NCBI GenBank assembly: GCA_047967505.1
Contig: CM106539.1
Source: Dipteris shenzhenensis
Taxonomy: Eukaryota > Polypodiophyta > Polypodiopsida > Gleicheniales
Length of the DNA stretch: 64,000 nt
Reading direction: 5' to 3' (one strand)
Part shown: positions 1 through 15,497 of the stretch, piece by piece
Numbering within the stretch: position 1 is the stretch's first letter
How the letters are laid out: every line of letters starts with the position of its first letter
Position numbers and translations under genes: made by a program
Notes under the pieces: model-generated
Databases searched by the model: none
The model's input: only the letters and a program-made list of their open reading frames with translations
Told to the model about the DNA's origin: nothing

Positions 1-55
<55 letters not shown>

Positions 56-110
56 ATGCACGGACACGCACACACGCACGTACACACACGCACACACATG
101 CACACATGCA

Positions 111-200
<90 letters not shown>

Positions 201-268
201 GCACGTGCACGTGCATGCGTGCACACACACACACGCACGTGCGCATGCATGCGTGCACATGCACACGT
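1..268. repeat. Compound microsatellite cluster, (CT)n and (CA)n
   Basis: Alternating runs of CT and CA dinucleotides, with short GCACGT/GCATGC-rich interruptions between about 200 and 268. Apparent open frames here only encode Ser-Leu or Thr-His repeats and are not genes. The window starts inside the array, so its full length is unknown. Confidence 0.97.
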
Positions 269-359
269 GCACATTGGAAAACTACCATGAACTACCACTT
301 ATCTGCACATGAACACCAAGTACAAGGTTTCCCAATCCCCCACTGTTAGGCACACAAGC

Positions 360-951
360 CTCCTCACACCCCAAAAGAGCTAACACTTTTTCTATCCTTC
401 CATTTTTTCCTTTAAATTGCACAATCTTCTAATTCTGCCAATTATTTCGTAATTTTCCTCCATTTTTCTAATTTTCTTTGCTTAATTTTTAATTTTTTCC
501 TAAATACTTTTTGAATTTTCCTTAAATTTTACCAATTTTTTTCCCATCTGCTTCCTAAGTGTTTCAAAATTTTTTTTCCTAATATTCCCTATCTTTCCTA
601 TTTCCCCTATTTTTTCCTATATCTCCCTATTTTCTCCTCCCCCTAATTTTTTCTAACCCTCCCTATTTTCTCCTCTCCCTAATTCTCCCTATTTTTTCCT
701 CTCCCTAATCCCCCCTTTTTTTTCCTATTTTCCCCTAATTTTTCTCTCTCCTAATTTTCCTATTTTTTCTGCTAATGCCCCCCTATTTTCTCCAATTTCT
801 CCCTAATTTTTCTCCCTCAATCCCCTTTATTTCTATTTTCTTCCTAATTTTCCTAGTTTTTCCTCCCCTAGTTTTCTCGATTCCCCTCTAACCCTTTATA
901 CCCTAACTAGTTATACCCCCCCGGCGCTCCCTTCGCTTTTGCTTTCTATAT

Positions 952-1016
<65 letters not shown>

Positions 1017-1110
1017 AACCCCCTAACTACTATCTAACCGACCCCTAACTAACCCAATCTAATCCCTAGCTAGCCTTTCACCTTTTCTCCCTAACCCCTA
1101 ACTCGAGCAA
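360..1110. repeat. Degenerate pyrimidine-rich low-complexity tract
   Basis: About 750 bases made almost entirely of C, T and A on the plus strand. Degenerate units resembling CCTAATTTTTC or CCCTATTTTTTCCT recur without a fixed period. A pure (CT)n run sits inside it at 954-1012. No coding signal is visible. Confidence 0.8.
954..1012. repeat. (CT)n microsatellite
   Basis: Uninterrupted CT dinucleotide run of roughly 29 units inside the pyrimidine-rich tract. Confidence 0.97.
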
Positions 1111-1220
1111 TCTTCTCCACCTCCCAACCCTCCACTCGACCAACGTCTACTTGACTTCTAACCCCCCCACCCACAACGTCCGAGTCGTGCCTCTTCCTAT
1201 CTACATCTATATAAACCCAT

Positions 1221-1330
1221 ACCTATCCTATGCTTCCCTACTTGGCTGCCTCTAAACTGCCTACATTGTCCAGTCCTTTAACACCTTTGTGCCTATCCTA
1301 TGCTTCCCTACTTGGCTACCTCTAAACTAG
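1221..1330 (+). repeat. Short direct duplication
   Basis: A stretch of about 40 bases containing TATGCTTCCCTACTTGGCT occurs twice about 65 bases apart, with one or two substitutions. Probably a local tandem duplication in non-coding DNA. Confidence 0.75.
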
Positions 1331-2167
1331 CCTTTATACACCCACCTCCTTCTCCCACCTGCTTGTGCTCATGGCATTAACACATACCCTCCAGGCTATC
1401 TCGTTGTCCCATTGCCTCGATTGTCCTACTCCTTCAGAGTTCAAAAGCCCTCTCTTTAACTCAGTTCTCGGTTCCTTTAGAGTTCAGAGGACGCATGGTT
1501 CTCGGTGACTGCACCCTCATGCTTGCCTCCACACTGCTGTTTGCATTTGATGCAATTGCATGCCCATGGCTTAACGACCAATGCCTCTACCTTCGTGGAA
1601 ATGTACTTGCAGGTCCTTTTTAATTCACTTGACCTTTCTACACTTTGTTTCAAAATGAATTCATTGATTCCCCATTTTCCTCTTTCACATTCTCCTCCTT
1701 TATACTTTTTCTTTATAAATTATCTGCACAAGATTCCAAGTTAGTTTGCTTTTATTCAACACTCTTCTCATAAGCACATGTTTGCTCCAATTATTTTTTC
1801 ACTTACTGGTCTACATCAGGCTTGATAAGTTCGGGTTTTAGCTTTCATTTTTATTGTGACCCCAATAACAAGGGAGGGGTGTTTATGACACCTGTCTTCC
1901 CAAAGCTAGTTCTCACCAATTTTCTTTTTGGATGGTGGCAGGTATGCAGATTCCCGTCTTCATTGCTAGGACTTGTCCAAGCTCTACTTTTATGCAATTT
2001 GTGCATAGTCATTTTTACAAAATTGTCCACTGCTTGGTAACTTTTGCGGGTTCACCTACTTGTTCAAACGTTTCCTTAAATGCAATAAGTTTCACTTTCT
2101 TTTCCATTCTCTAGCTTCAATCTTTGGTTATTTCACTATGCAAAGTGGTGCTGTCAACAGTGTCAAG

Positions 2168-2171
<4 letters not shown>
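1331..2171. other. No recognisable gene
   Basis: Several short open frames exist but none resembles a known protein or shows biased composition. Nothing is assigned. Confidence 0.5.

Positions 2172-2222
<51 letters not shown>
2172..2222. repeat. (CA)n microsatellite
   Basis: About 25 perfect CA units. Apparent Thr-His and Cys-Val ORFs across it are artefacts. Confidence 0.97.
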
Positions 2223-2225
<3 letters not shown>

Positions 2226-2501
2226 TCACTCTCTCTCGTTGGTAATGTGGGGTTTGGGTGTGGTTTTATGTGATGGCTCATCAAAGGTTGATTACTAAGG
2301 TTGAAGGCATATAAAACCCATAATCTCATTCTGAAATTATAATCAAAATCTACTCCTACATTCACTCACTAAGAATTCAAAGAGCATAGAATATCAAAAT
2401 ACTTGCATGTCAAAATGAAGTTTGTTATACTAAGTTTTATTATACAAAGCAAAGTTCTCCAAGAGAAGTCCATGCATGATCCTCCTCATATCTACGGGGC
2501 T

Positions 2502-2862
2502 TGTTGGAGGATCAAACCTTAAAGCACCACTACATAAAGGCAAGCAAAGATTGAGAACAAATTGCAATACATGAATGTGGCATTGATTCATATTTGAAGA
2601 AGGTGATTGAGACCCGTTGAGCTCACAACTGAGCTAATAGTATGCCAGGCATGTGCCAGCAACCAAATAATCATGGGTCACTATCATGGGAATCATGGTG
2701 CACCAGTGCAGTCAGGGGAGTTTGCTTAAATATCAACAAGTAGGTAGAATATCCTCCATACTGAGTCACTATGCAAGCAAGCTTCCACGCATGCAATTGT
2801 GACATGTGCATGTGCCAATACCTCCATGTGAGGGTTGTCATCCTCAACACCCCCCTCAAACA
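2502..2862 (-). repeat. Antisense LTR-like sequence with polypurine tract
   Basis: Read on the minus strand, a polypurine run (TTTGAGGGGGG, about 2850-2860) is followed at once by TGTTGAGGATGACAACCC, the typical junction of an internal region and a copia 3' LTR. The candidate LTR runs from 2849 down to about 2502, where the plus strand shows TGTTGG (CA on the element strand), giving about 348 bp. No adjacent copia coding sequence was found, so this is a relic or a solo-like LTR. The exact left edge is a guess. Confidence 0.55.
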
Positions 2863-3092
2863 AACAAGGTTGACAAAAAATGAACCTAAACTTCCTTAAA
2901 ACTATCATAACTTCTCAAAACAAAGAGAAGGATGAAAAATAGCAAACACTAGTCTGCTAAACCTAAAAAACAAGAACAATAACTAGATCTAGTAATATAG
3001 ACAAAGAATGGTTCTCATTCGATTCAAGTGCTCTACTAGAATTACCCCATCCTTAATTTTTAGAATGAAAAAATCCTGCTTAAGAAGGACTT

Positions 3093-3393
3093 CAACCTTT
3101 AAAGCACTATTACATAAATACATGCAAAGACTGAGAACACACGACAATACACGACCTTAGCATTGAGTCTCATTTGAAGAAGGTGATCGAGACCTGCTCA
3201 AGCTAACAATATGCTAGATTTGTACCAACAACCAAAGAATCATGGGCGACCATCATGGGAATCATGGTGTACCAGAGTAGTTGGGGGAGTGCACATAAAT
3301 CTTGGCCAATAGGTAAAGAATTGCCATGCAAGCAGGACTCTAAGCATGCAATTGCACCATGTGCTAATGCCTCCATGTGAGCTTTGTCACATT
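3093..3393 (-). repeat. Diverged second copy of the antisense LTR-like sequence
   Basis: This stretch repeats about 300 bases of 2516-2842 in the same orientation. Shared landmarks are AACCTTAAAGCAC, GAAGAAGGTGAT, CATCATGGGAATCATGG and CCTCCATGTGAG. Only about 230 bases lie between the copies. They may be the two LTRs of a massively deleted element, or a tandem duplication. The outer edge lacks a clean TG terminus, so the copy is probably truncated. Confidence 0.6.
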
Positions 3394-5096
3394 GGCCTAT
3401 CTACGTGGTTCTTGGCTCTTGGACCATGTGACTGACTTCATGGAGATACTAGAGGTGGGAATTCTTCCATACGATCCATGTGGCAACCTACTTTATTGCA
3501 TGGCAATGGGCGATTTTCATCCTAGCTCTTATGGATGCACAAGGGCAATAGATTTCATCTTCCTTTTGACGTATGTGAGGTCCAAATGGTTCCTATCATC
3601 ATCTTGATGAGAATCATATTTAGAAACTTCATTCTTTGGTGTTGATGTAAGTATGAAGAAGTTTCTAGGGTTGTGTCTATCTATAGGGTCCCTAGTCATC
3701 CATCTATTGTATGCCAATGAACCTCGTAGGGTTGAGTCCAGTGGGTTTTATGAGACAAAAAAATACAATAGTTTGTCATGGAAACTCATATGAGCAATTA
3801 AGAGAGTCCTAAGAAATTTGGTGGAATGATCTTTTTCATTTTATGCTATAGTTTATAACATATGTGAGTTTGTATCATCTCAGCCTATGGGAACATCGCA
3901 CGGTCTTTATTTGATACATTGCATACGAGATAAAGATCTACATCAACAATTGGTATGAGATAAAAATGTCTAGGGGTTTGTGAGGTGTTGATTAATATTG
4001 GTGAGGTACTACGTGTGTATGGATCAAGAGTAGTTTTGAGGGTGGTCATCAAAGTGGGTCGTGAGTATTTGTTTGATTGTGGTTCGAGAGTTTTTTGATG
4101 TTGTATAGAAGTTATGGGTTCTTGGAAGAAAGAGAAGATGCAGAGCTCGATTTTGAAGCTGATGGTTGCTACATGGCAATCATCAACGCGTTTGCATCTC
4201 TAGCAAAAGGTCTAGTAGAGTCTTGTTTAAGGAGCTAAGAAGAAACCAAAGGATAATGATCCTGAGAAAGTAATGTTCTAGATGCAAAGGATTGATAAAT
4301 CTATTGAAATTTCGGGTAAGGCTCTTGTCCAAGATGTTTGAAAACATAAGAGTCATTTTCCTTCAAAAGCATGTGTTCAATTAGGGACTTTCCCCAATCC
4401 ATGGCTCCTACCCACATAAATGTAGCATCATCCAATGAAATGTAAGGCACTAAGTCATTAAAATCAAAGAAATCACACAAAATGGCCAATTTCAAAATAG
4501 AGAAGAATGCTATTGTGGATGAATTGAGAAGTATTGCACACAAACGGGAACTAGATGCAATATTTCTCAATTTTTACTTCCTATCATAAGTCAAAAACCA
4601 CTTAAAAGATAAAAGTTTTCTATTCTACTCAATATTCTAAAAAACAAATTTCATTGAACCATGGTATGCATGTGGAAAAAAAGTTGAAATGATCACAATT
4701 TCTTATAACCATCATATCAAAATGAAACAACAAGCAAATACCCATTCTTTAAAATATAACTTTGGCATATTTCTCGTGGCACCCTCATTTGTATCCACAC
4801 CCCTAAGCTCCTCATTAACATCATGATCACTAGGAGATGAACTAGTTTATCCATCCTTCTCGATATTATCAACAACAAACACATTGTCCTCATTCCTCTT
4901 CATATTTCCCAAATGTGATGTACAAAATCCTCTCGAAGCTTCACAAATAATGCGCAAAATGAATGAGTGAATCCATATCAAGTAAATTCAAGTGCAATAC
5001 TAAGACACATGGATTGGGTTGTTCCCTACTTGCTTACAATGTGAGCCTCAATTCGTTGGATGCTACAACAATCCTAAATAGAACAATCATGGTGCA
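3394..5096. other. No recognisable gene
   Basis: AT-rich sequence with only short open frames on either strand. No family motif, RNA gene or LTR edge was recognised. Confidence 0.5.
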
Positions 5097-6136
5097 CACC
5101 ATGGCTTAGGTTGAAACTTCTATCACTATTAATGATTCACATAGATGCACCTAGTCAAGCACTTGCACAATGACGTACTACTGACTCAATCACTCATGGT
5201 TTGGTAATAATCGATGAGAAGATGGAGATCTGCATTGGTAGATCTCTATCTATTCAGCTATTCATGAGTCATCACACATAATGCCATTATGGCAGAGTAG
5301 AGCACTATGCAAAGCAAGATTTCTCAAACTGTTGAAAATTGTAAATCCTTTTATTATTTTATCATAAACATATGACATAACTCGATGTTGTTATCGAGTT
5401 GTGTCATAAGTTTCCCAAAAATGTGAAAAGCACATGGAACTTATGACACAACTCAATAATAGCATCCAATTGCATCATATATTTTTTCCTTTCATTAAAA
5501 TAAAAAAATACATGATACAATTCAATGCTTTTATCGATTTGTGTCATAAGTCTCATGTTTTTTCATTTTTACAAAGAAAACATATGATAAAATTTGATCT
5601 TGTTATCGAGTTGTGTCATAATTTTTTTAGCATGTGTGCAAAAACATGAAAATTATGACAACACTTGATAATAACATCAAGTTGCATCATCAACACACAA
5701 AAAAAAGCGTTCATAATGCAACTTGATGTTGACTTGTGTTATAAGTTTCATGCTCTTTGCGGGGGGGCAATTTGTTGAATTTTTGGGAGAGGTTTTTGTT
5801 TAATTTTTATTTTATGAAACTTATGACACAACTCGATAGCAACATCAAGTTATGTCATATGTTTATGATAAAATAATGAGAGCATCTATACTTTCAAATA
5901 TTCGAGTAAGTTCACATGGCACAAGACTCTACTGTGCCATAATGGCCTTGTGCATCTCTACAAGTTGTTGGCAAATAGTTGGATAGATGAAGATCTACTG
6001 AAGTAGAGTCTCCAATTGCTCATCAGTCATCACCAAATCATGCACAATCAAGTTTAGGAGAGTCACTATGCAAGTAGTTGATTGAGTGCATATGAGTGAA
6101 GCATTAGCAATAAAGGAAGCAGTTATCACTATGGTG
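5097..6136. mobile_element. Foldback-like element with long inverted arms
   Basis: The arms at about 5097-5418 and 5805-6136 are imperfect inverted repeats of roughly 320-330 bases. Matching landmarks in inverse order are CACCAT at the tips, GATTCACATAGATGCAC, GATCT-rich stretches, GCCATTATGGCA, and TATTATTTTATCATAAACATA. The centre contains further short palindromes around AACTCGAT...ATCGAGTT followed by GTGTCATAAG. There is no transposase inside, so it would be non-autonomous (MITE or Foldback type). No clear target duplication was identified. Confidence 0.65.
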
Positions 6137-6205
6137 TTGTCGAGTTGTGTCACAAGGCTTTTCAATGGAAAAACCTTTCACATTACTTTACTTTGAAAGA
6201 AATTT

Positions 6206-6670
6206 CTATACCATCTGTGAGGATGGAATCCTAGTCTATTTTTGTGGATGTAAAATATTTATTATAATTTAAAAAACAATATAATCTAGCATGCATTTTG
6301 AAGACAATGGTCATGTGTAGTTTCGAGTATGAAGACCTAATTATTTGTATTTAAACTAGTTTGAAAAGTTGCACTATATAAATTTGTGCTCTTTTGTAGA
6401 ATCAATTGCTTTTGGAGCTAGACCTGTAAGACAATAGCCTATACCATCAACAATGATGGAATCTTAGGGTAATTTTGAGGATGTGAAAATATTTCTTACA
6501 ATCCAAAAAAGAAAATAATAACTTGCATGTTTTTGAAGACTACATCCATGTGTAGCTAAGTATAAAAACTAAACTATGTGTATTTAGTCCACTTTGAACA
6601 CTTTGAAAGGTTGCATTACATAAAATTATTGTCTTTAGAGATAGACTTGTGAAAAATTAGAGTATCTTTA
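6206..6670 (+). repeat. Two-copy direct repeat, period about 233 bp
   Basis: Sequence starting CTATACCATC at 6206 is repeated from 6439. Shared blocks include GATGGAATC, GTGTAGTTTCGAGTAT-like and TTGAAAAGTTGCA-like sequence. The copies are moderately diverged and no gene is present. Confidence 0.7.
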
Positions 6671-7856
6671 AAAAGGAGGCAATAATCTTAAGTTTTTGGA
6701 TGGAATCATCTTTTGAGAATCCACACAAGGTTCTCACATCATCTGTAATAGTGTTGAAGGCTGAAGCTTTGTATTCCAGAGTAGGTTGAATCTCTCAACT
6801 ACAAGAGCAAACACTTTTTATTGAAGTACAAATACACCACCCCCATACTCTACTCTAGTAACTCAGCCTTAATCTTAGTCTTAGTCATAGTTAGAGGCAA
6901 AAGAATGAATCACAATCTTAGTCTCAAAATCTATGTCTTGAAACCTTGATCAGACTCCTAGTCAAATATGCCACTCTGACCTCTTCACAAGCACATGCAC
7001 ATAAAATGCATCTTCCAATTGAAGAAAGTTTCTCTAAAAATTTGAGGGAAAGCCAAATTTATCCACTTTCCAAAAAAACACCCCTTTAGAAGTGCAAAAT
7101 TTGCTTTTCTAAAAAGCAGCCCTCATCAATTCTTTTAGCTCTCTCTTAAAAAACAAAATTAAAATAAAAGTACACTCTAGAATTCATCCACATTTCGAAA
7201 TCTACATCTCTTGAATGGTAAAGAATATGGGAAAAATCACTAAGCCCACTTTCAAACATCTCATGATTCTACAAGTTTTGTATCCATGTCACTATGCCAA
7301 AATCCACTATTCTAGGGCTCAAATTTGTAGACCAAAAGTTGTCATGAAAATCCATGTTGAAAATCTAGTCAAAAGTGACTTTTTCCAGATTTTCCACACA
7401 CTTTCACCTCCTACATAATAGAATCTTGAAAGTTATAGTATCTCAAAATTTTAGCTAAGAGATCTCCAGCTCTCTCATATAGAATTTCTTCAAAAAACAA
7501 TGTTTGCTTATTCATATTTGCCTAACAAAATGACCACTATATACATTTGACAGGTTGCATTAATGGAGGACGGTGATGGAGATGGTGATGGTGACCCATG
7601 TCCTGCCATATCTAGGTTTCCTCTCCCTCCACTCAGACCCGAGTACAGATCTCTCCCTTCGAGCTTTTTGTCTCACTCAACGTCCACTCTGCCACATGCG
7701 ACACTCTAAGAGCATCCATCGTTTCTCATGCATGATGTGACCTCGCCCCTCATTGCTCTTTGTTCTACTTTTGAAAAGGATTACAAGGGACCTAAGTTCA
7801 CTGATCTTGCCTCCTTCCCCCACTAGTAGACAACCTTCTAGCTCCACCTCAATAGC
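6671..7856. other. No recognisable gene
   Basis: Non-coding looking sequence with short open frames only. A small GGTGAT-rich simple repeat lies near 7570. Confidence 0.45.
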
Positions 7857-8330
7857 ATGTCAAAGACTCACGAAGTAGAGAAAGCTGGTCAATCCCAGCT
7901 GATTCCCAAGGAAGAACCTTCAAACAAGGAAGCTCTTTTGCCATCTCAAGTTGTGGAGGAAGTAGGTTGGGCAAGTCCATAGCAGGTCGTGGTGCTCTCC
8001 ACTCTGAAACACCATTTGTTGGCTACGGTAGACAAACTCCAGCATTTGGCTCCTTGTATGCAGGGGCTCTTCAACAAAGGAGAGGGGGCTTCCTCTCTTC
8101 TCCCTTCAAAGAAAGACAAAACTTTCTAGTAGCTCTCGGACAAGAGGAGTACAAGAAGAGGAACACGGCCCAGACCAATCCTTCAAAGTTGGCCTAAGAG
8201 AATGGTGCAGCGCCCTCCAAGACTTCCCACAGAGGAACTCAAATGCCCCAAACCTCGATAACTTAGCAGTTGGAGAACGAACACTTGAAGCTCCATGAGA
8301 ATATCAAAAGACTAGGTACAAGGTGCTCAG
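7857..8330 (+). pseudogene. Unidentified broken coding remnant with coiled-coil-like end
   Basis: An ATG at 7857 opens a lysine- and glutamate-rich frame of about 40 codons ending near 7981. A second frame (7967-8197) continues with GALHSETPFVGYG and RRGGFLSSPFKERQNF. After its stop, the same area contains QLENEHLKLHENIKRLG, which looks like a coiled-coil heptad. I do not recognise the family. It could be the 5' ORF of an old retroelement or a decayed host gene. Confidence 0.3.
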
Positions 8331-12179
<3,849 letters not shown>

Positions 12180-13210
12180 TTTAAAGATATGTAGAGTGAG
12201 AATTCAAGCCTCCAAGTTACTCTATTTAACGTTTAAATTTTAGTTTTAAAAATCATCTTTAAAAAAAAAAGAAAATAAGAGTTTAAGGTAGCTTTTATGT
12301 TATTTAAGTTAGTGAAGTTTTTATTTAAATGTCAAATAGTATATATTTTATTTTTTTAAATCATTTATTAAAAAAAAGAGATTAAGTAGTTTGCATGTTA
12401 TTTTTTAAATTAGTGAAGTTTTGAATTAAATATAACGTTTAAATTTTAGTTTATAGGAATAATTATAAAATATTTCTAAATTTGAAATGCATTTTTAAGT
12501 TTTTTTAAATTATTTTTGGAATTACGTAATTTTTTATTTAAAATGTGAAAATGTATATATTTTGTTTTTTAAAATCATCTTTAAAAAAAAAGAGATTAAA
12601 GATATTTTTTAAATTAGTATTATTTTTATTTAAATAAAAAAACGTTTAAATTTTATTTTTAAAAATGATCTTTAAAAAAAAAAAGAAAATAAGAGTTTAA
12701 GGTAGCTTTTATGTTATGTAAGTTATTTAAGTTAGTGAAGTTTTTATTTAAATGTCAAAAAGTATATAATTTGTTTTTTTTAATCATCTATTAAAAAAAA
12801 TTATAACTGAAGTTTATAAATTACTGAAGTTTTGAATTAAATATAACGTTTAAATTTTGTTTTTAAAAATCATCTATTAAAAAAAAGAAAATAAGAGTTT
12901 AAAGTAGCTTTTATATTATTTTAGTTTATAGGAATATGTAATCTAATTATAAAATATTTCAAAATTTCAAATGCATTTTAAAGTTTTTTTAAATATTTTT
13001 TTTAAATTACGTAATTTTTTATTTAAAATGTGAAAATGTATATATTTTGTTTTCTAAATTCATCTATTTAAAAAAAGAGAGATTAAAGTAGGTTTTATGT
13101 TATTTTTCAAATTGGTGCTATTTTTATTTCAATAAAAAAACGTTTAATATTTAGTCTTCAAAATCATCTTAAAAAAAAAAAGAAAATAAGAGTTTAAGGT
13201 AGCGGTGTGT
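12180..13210. repeat. AT-rich tandem repeat block
   Basis: A module starting ACGTTTAAATTTTAGTTTT and continuing with AAAAATCATCTTTAAAAAAA, AAGAAAATAAGAGTTTAAGGTAGC and TTAGTGAAGTTTTTATTTAAAT recurs at about 12228, 12645, 12847 and 13140. Spacing is irregular (about 200-420 bases) because of internal deletions. Composition is far more AT-rich than the flanks. Confidence 0.8.
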
Positions 13211-13689
13211 GTTTATCTATCTTTATGTGGAATATTATAGATTATATAGTTTGTTAAGAGTTGTTTCATAATTTAGGTAGAGTAAGTAGGCTGTATAAAA
13301 CACCACCTGGGCATTATCCCTAAAACACCACACCACATGGGCATTATCCTAAAAATGTATCCCAACATAGCTAATCATGTCCTCATCATCCTTGGGATAA
13401 AAGAGCAAGCAATATTCAAAATCATGTGGTATGTGAGTTTCTCCCTTATATTAGCAAAATGATTTTTTCTTTCATGTCTTTAGCAAAGTAACTCGTTCCT
13501 TCCCACCTGGCACCCACCTACATCCTCTCACTTGAGGCTCACATAATGACGAAAAAGTATCTTCTATTTCTAACCTTAGTATAGCATGGCCCAAAGCGTA
13601 GTAACTTGGCTTCATTCACACCATTCACACAGTCTTGTCAGAATCTGTATAGTTAACAAACACAGATCATAATGAGTCTTCTTACTAGG
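13211..13689. other. No recognisable gene
   Basis: Contains a small duplication of the phrase CACCACCTGGGCATTATCC (13302-13350). No coding signal was found. Confidence 0.5.
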
Positions 13690-15228
13690 GTCCTCAAAGT
13701 ATGACTATGTATGATATGCACAGTATGTCCTAAGGTCCTCGAAGTAGCTCCATGTGATCGGAATGCCTGTCTCACGGTGCCATCTGCAGAACCAATAAAA
13801 CTGTCTAGCAGATTTGAACTGACCACCACAGCCGTCTGACCAGATCCAGCGCCGCTACCATGTAACACCATGATCCCTCAAGAAACTATCATGCAAAGTG
13901 AAGCAATGCTACACAAAATGGGCATCATGCGATCGATCATCGCTAATGTAGAAGTGATACTCTCGCACAATGACGCGTGAGTCCATGGCGCTATCAATGC
14001 CATCCACATGAGCCTATGCATGATGATAGCTAATGTGCACAAATATAGCAACCTGCAATATGGCATTGAAAAAAAATATGACTATTGAAATAATTCAATA
14101 TAATGAGGCGGGGAAAAAATCAATACTCAATCACATGTCACCTGTTCGGAGAAATAATACTCCGATTGGATCTCATGCTGTGGTGCAAAGGTGTAATTCT
14201 CCACAAAGTCCACCACTGAGACAACCACCCCTATAGGAAATGTCCTCAAACATGCACGGAACTGACGATCCTCCCATTTCACAGTGTGCGAGTGGCGTAT
14301 GTAGTGCTACAGCTTCCCTCAAAAATTGTCAATGAATACAACACATGGTGTCTCCTTCCCCACAAGCTGCAACCTCCTCGACTATGCACCACCATCTAAT
14401 GTCAAGGTACTGTACTCATATTGCTGCCAATGGACCATCTGCACATCACAAGTATCTAGTGCAACTCGTGGCACTCTAGCAAAGTCACCGCACAAAGTAC
14501 ACCTGCCTTCCACACAATCAAGGGAGTGGAATAAAGCATCACCATCTCATGTACACAATATGGAATGAATGAAGTCGCGAGGGCTAGTAGGAACCACTCC
14601 CCTATGACCATCAAGGGAACGGAATATGTCATACATCAATCCAAAATTCACATGGTAGCGACAATAGCATGTGTCACGCTCCTGAGAGCATTGCACAAAC
14701 CATGGCCTGCATCGCTCAAATGACCTCTGCCCAATCCTGGACTCCGGGTGCACCTCTACAAACTAAGTGTACAACTCAGTTTGGGTACACTCCCAAAAAC
14801 ATGCACCATGCTCAATGTACACCCCGTGTGACACCCTCTTCCGTAATGCCTTCTTAAACACTGGGGATGCTCTGCAATGCTCCTCCCAAAACTGTTGTAT
14901 GAAGGACCTAGTGGAATCATCCAACAATCGATCGCTGCGAGGTGCATGACCACTCGAAGCCCAAAGAGCATCAGTCTCACTATCCTCTAGACTCTACCTC
15001 CTAATCATGCCTGCTTGCAATGTGTGCAGTGCAATCTGAAGAAGACGTGAAGCGGTACGCACATGGCCTATCATATGAGGTCTACTAATGGCAGCCACAA
15101 TAGCACGACATGCTGCCAAGGCATCACTGGAGTTCCTATGCTTAATAGAAGCATAGGAACGTCGAACACTGCTAAGGCCCTCGCTACATACAACCCTATC
15201 TCTACGTGCACCAAGACCAGCAAGCCTC
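13690..15228 (-). pseudogene. Decayed transposase-like gene, C-terminal part
   Basis: Reading the minus strand and allowing frameshifts gives a consistent protein-like series. It starts with SVRRSYASIKHRNSSDALAA (about 15,170), then FIQQFWEEHCRASPVFKKAL (about 14,880). Next come RIGQRSFERCRPWFVQCS and a Cys-rich RDTCYCRYHVNFGLMYDIF (14,640-14,730). REYHFYI (about 13,940) follows, and finally RRWIWSDGCGGQFKSAR with RETGIPITWSYFE (13,740-13,860). The SDGCxGQFKS block resembles a catalytic-Asp region of DDE-type transposase-like proteins widespread in eukaryotes; this family assignment is from memory. Frameshifts and stops are numerous. The part encoded upstream continues beyond copia element 1 at 22,993-23,120. 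Confidence 0.55.
15224..15228 (+). repeat. Target-site duplication GCCTC, left copy
   Basis: GCCTC directly precedes the 5' LTR of copia element 1. The same five bases occur at 22,988-22,992, directly after the inverted extension of its 3' LTR. Confidence 0.8.
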
Positions 15229-15485
15229 TGTTGAGAGTTCACGCTCAACATCATGTGATCATGTGTGCATAGCACCATCACGTGATCATATGTGCATAGC
15301 ACTAACTTTATAGAGTGCTATAAGGGAAAGGGTTAGATCCCCTAACCCTAACCCTAAAAGAGTTTGTATATATTCTATTTTTTCAACTAATTCTAGTGTA
15401 CAGTTAGTCATTTATGGTGTGCTCTCTAGCTGTGCCCTCTCTCCTCATCTCCACTCTTCTCCTCTCCCCTCTTCATATTTTGTCA
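15229..15485 (+). repeat. 5' LTR of copia element 1
   Basis: Starts TGTTGAGAGTTCACGC and ends TTTTGTCA, with the primer site adjacent. It contains two copies of an ATCATGTG/CACGTGATCAT imperfect palindrome, a run of CCCTAACCCTAACCCTAAA resembling the plant telomere repeat (15,341-15,358), and a TATATA-containing stretch (about 15,366) that may be the core promoter. Confidence 0.95.
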
Positions 15486-15497
15486 TGGTATCAGAGC
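15486..15497 (+). other. Primer-binding site, initiator Met-tRNA
   Basis: TGGTATCAGAGC lies immediately after the LTR's terminal CA. This is the standard copia primer site, complementary to the 3' end of initiator methionine tRNA. Confidence 0.95.

Noticed and set aside
56-349. Thr-His and Ser-Leu open frames over the first microsatellites (also at 2117-2245 and 11,431-11,947)
   Set aside because: They are translations of (CA)n or (CT)n arrays with no flanking protein-like sequence.
15341-15358. Interstitial telomere scar
   Set aside because: The CCCTAA units occur at the same place in three LTRs, so they belong to the retrotransposon.
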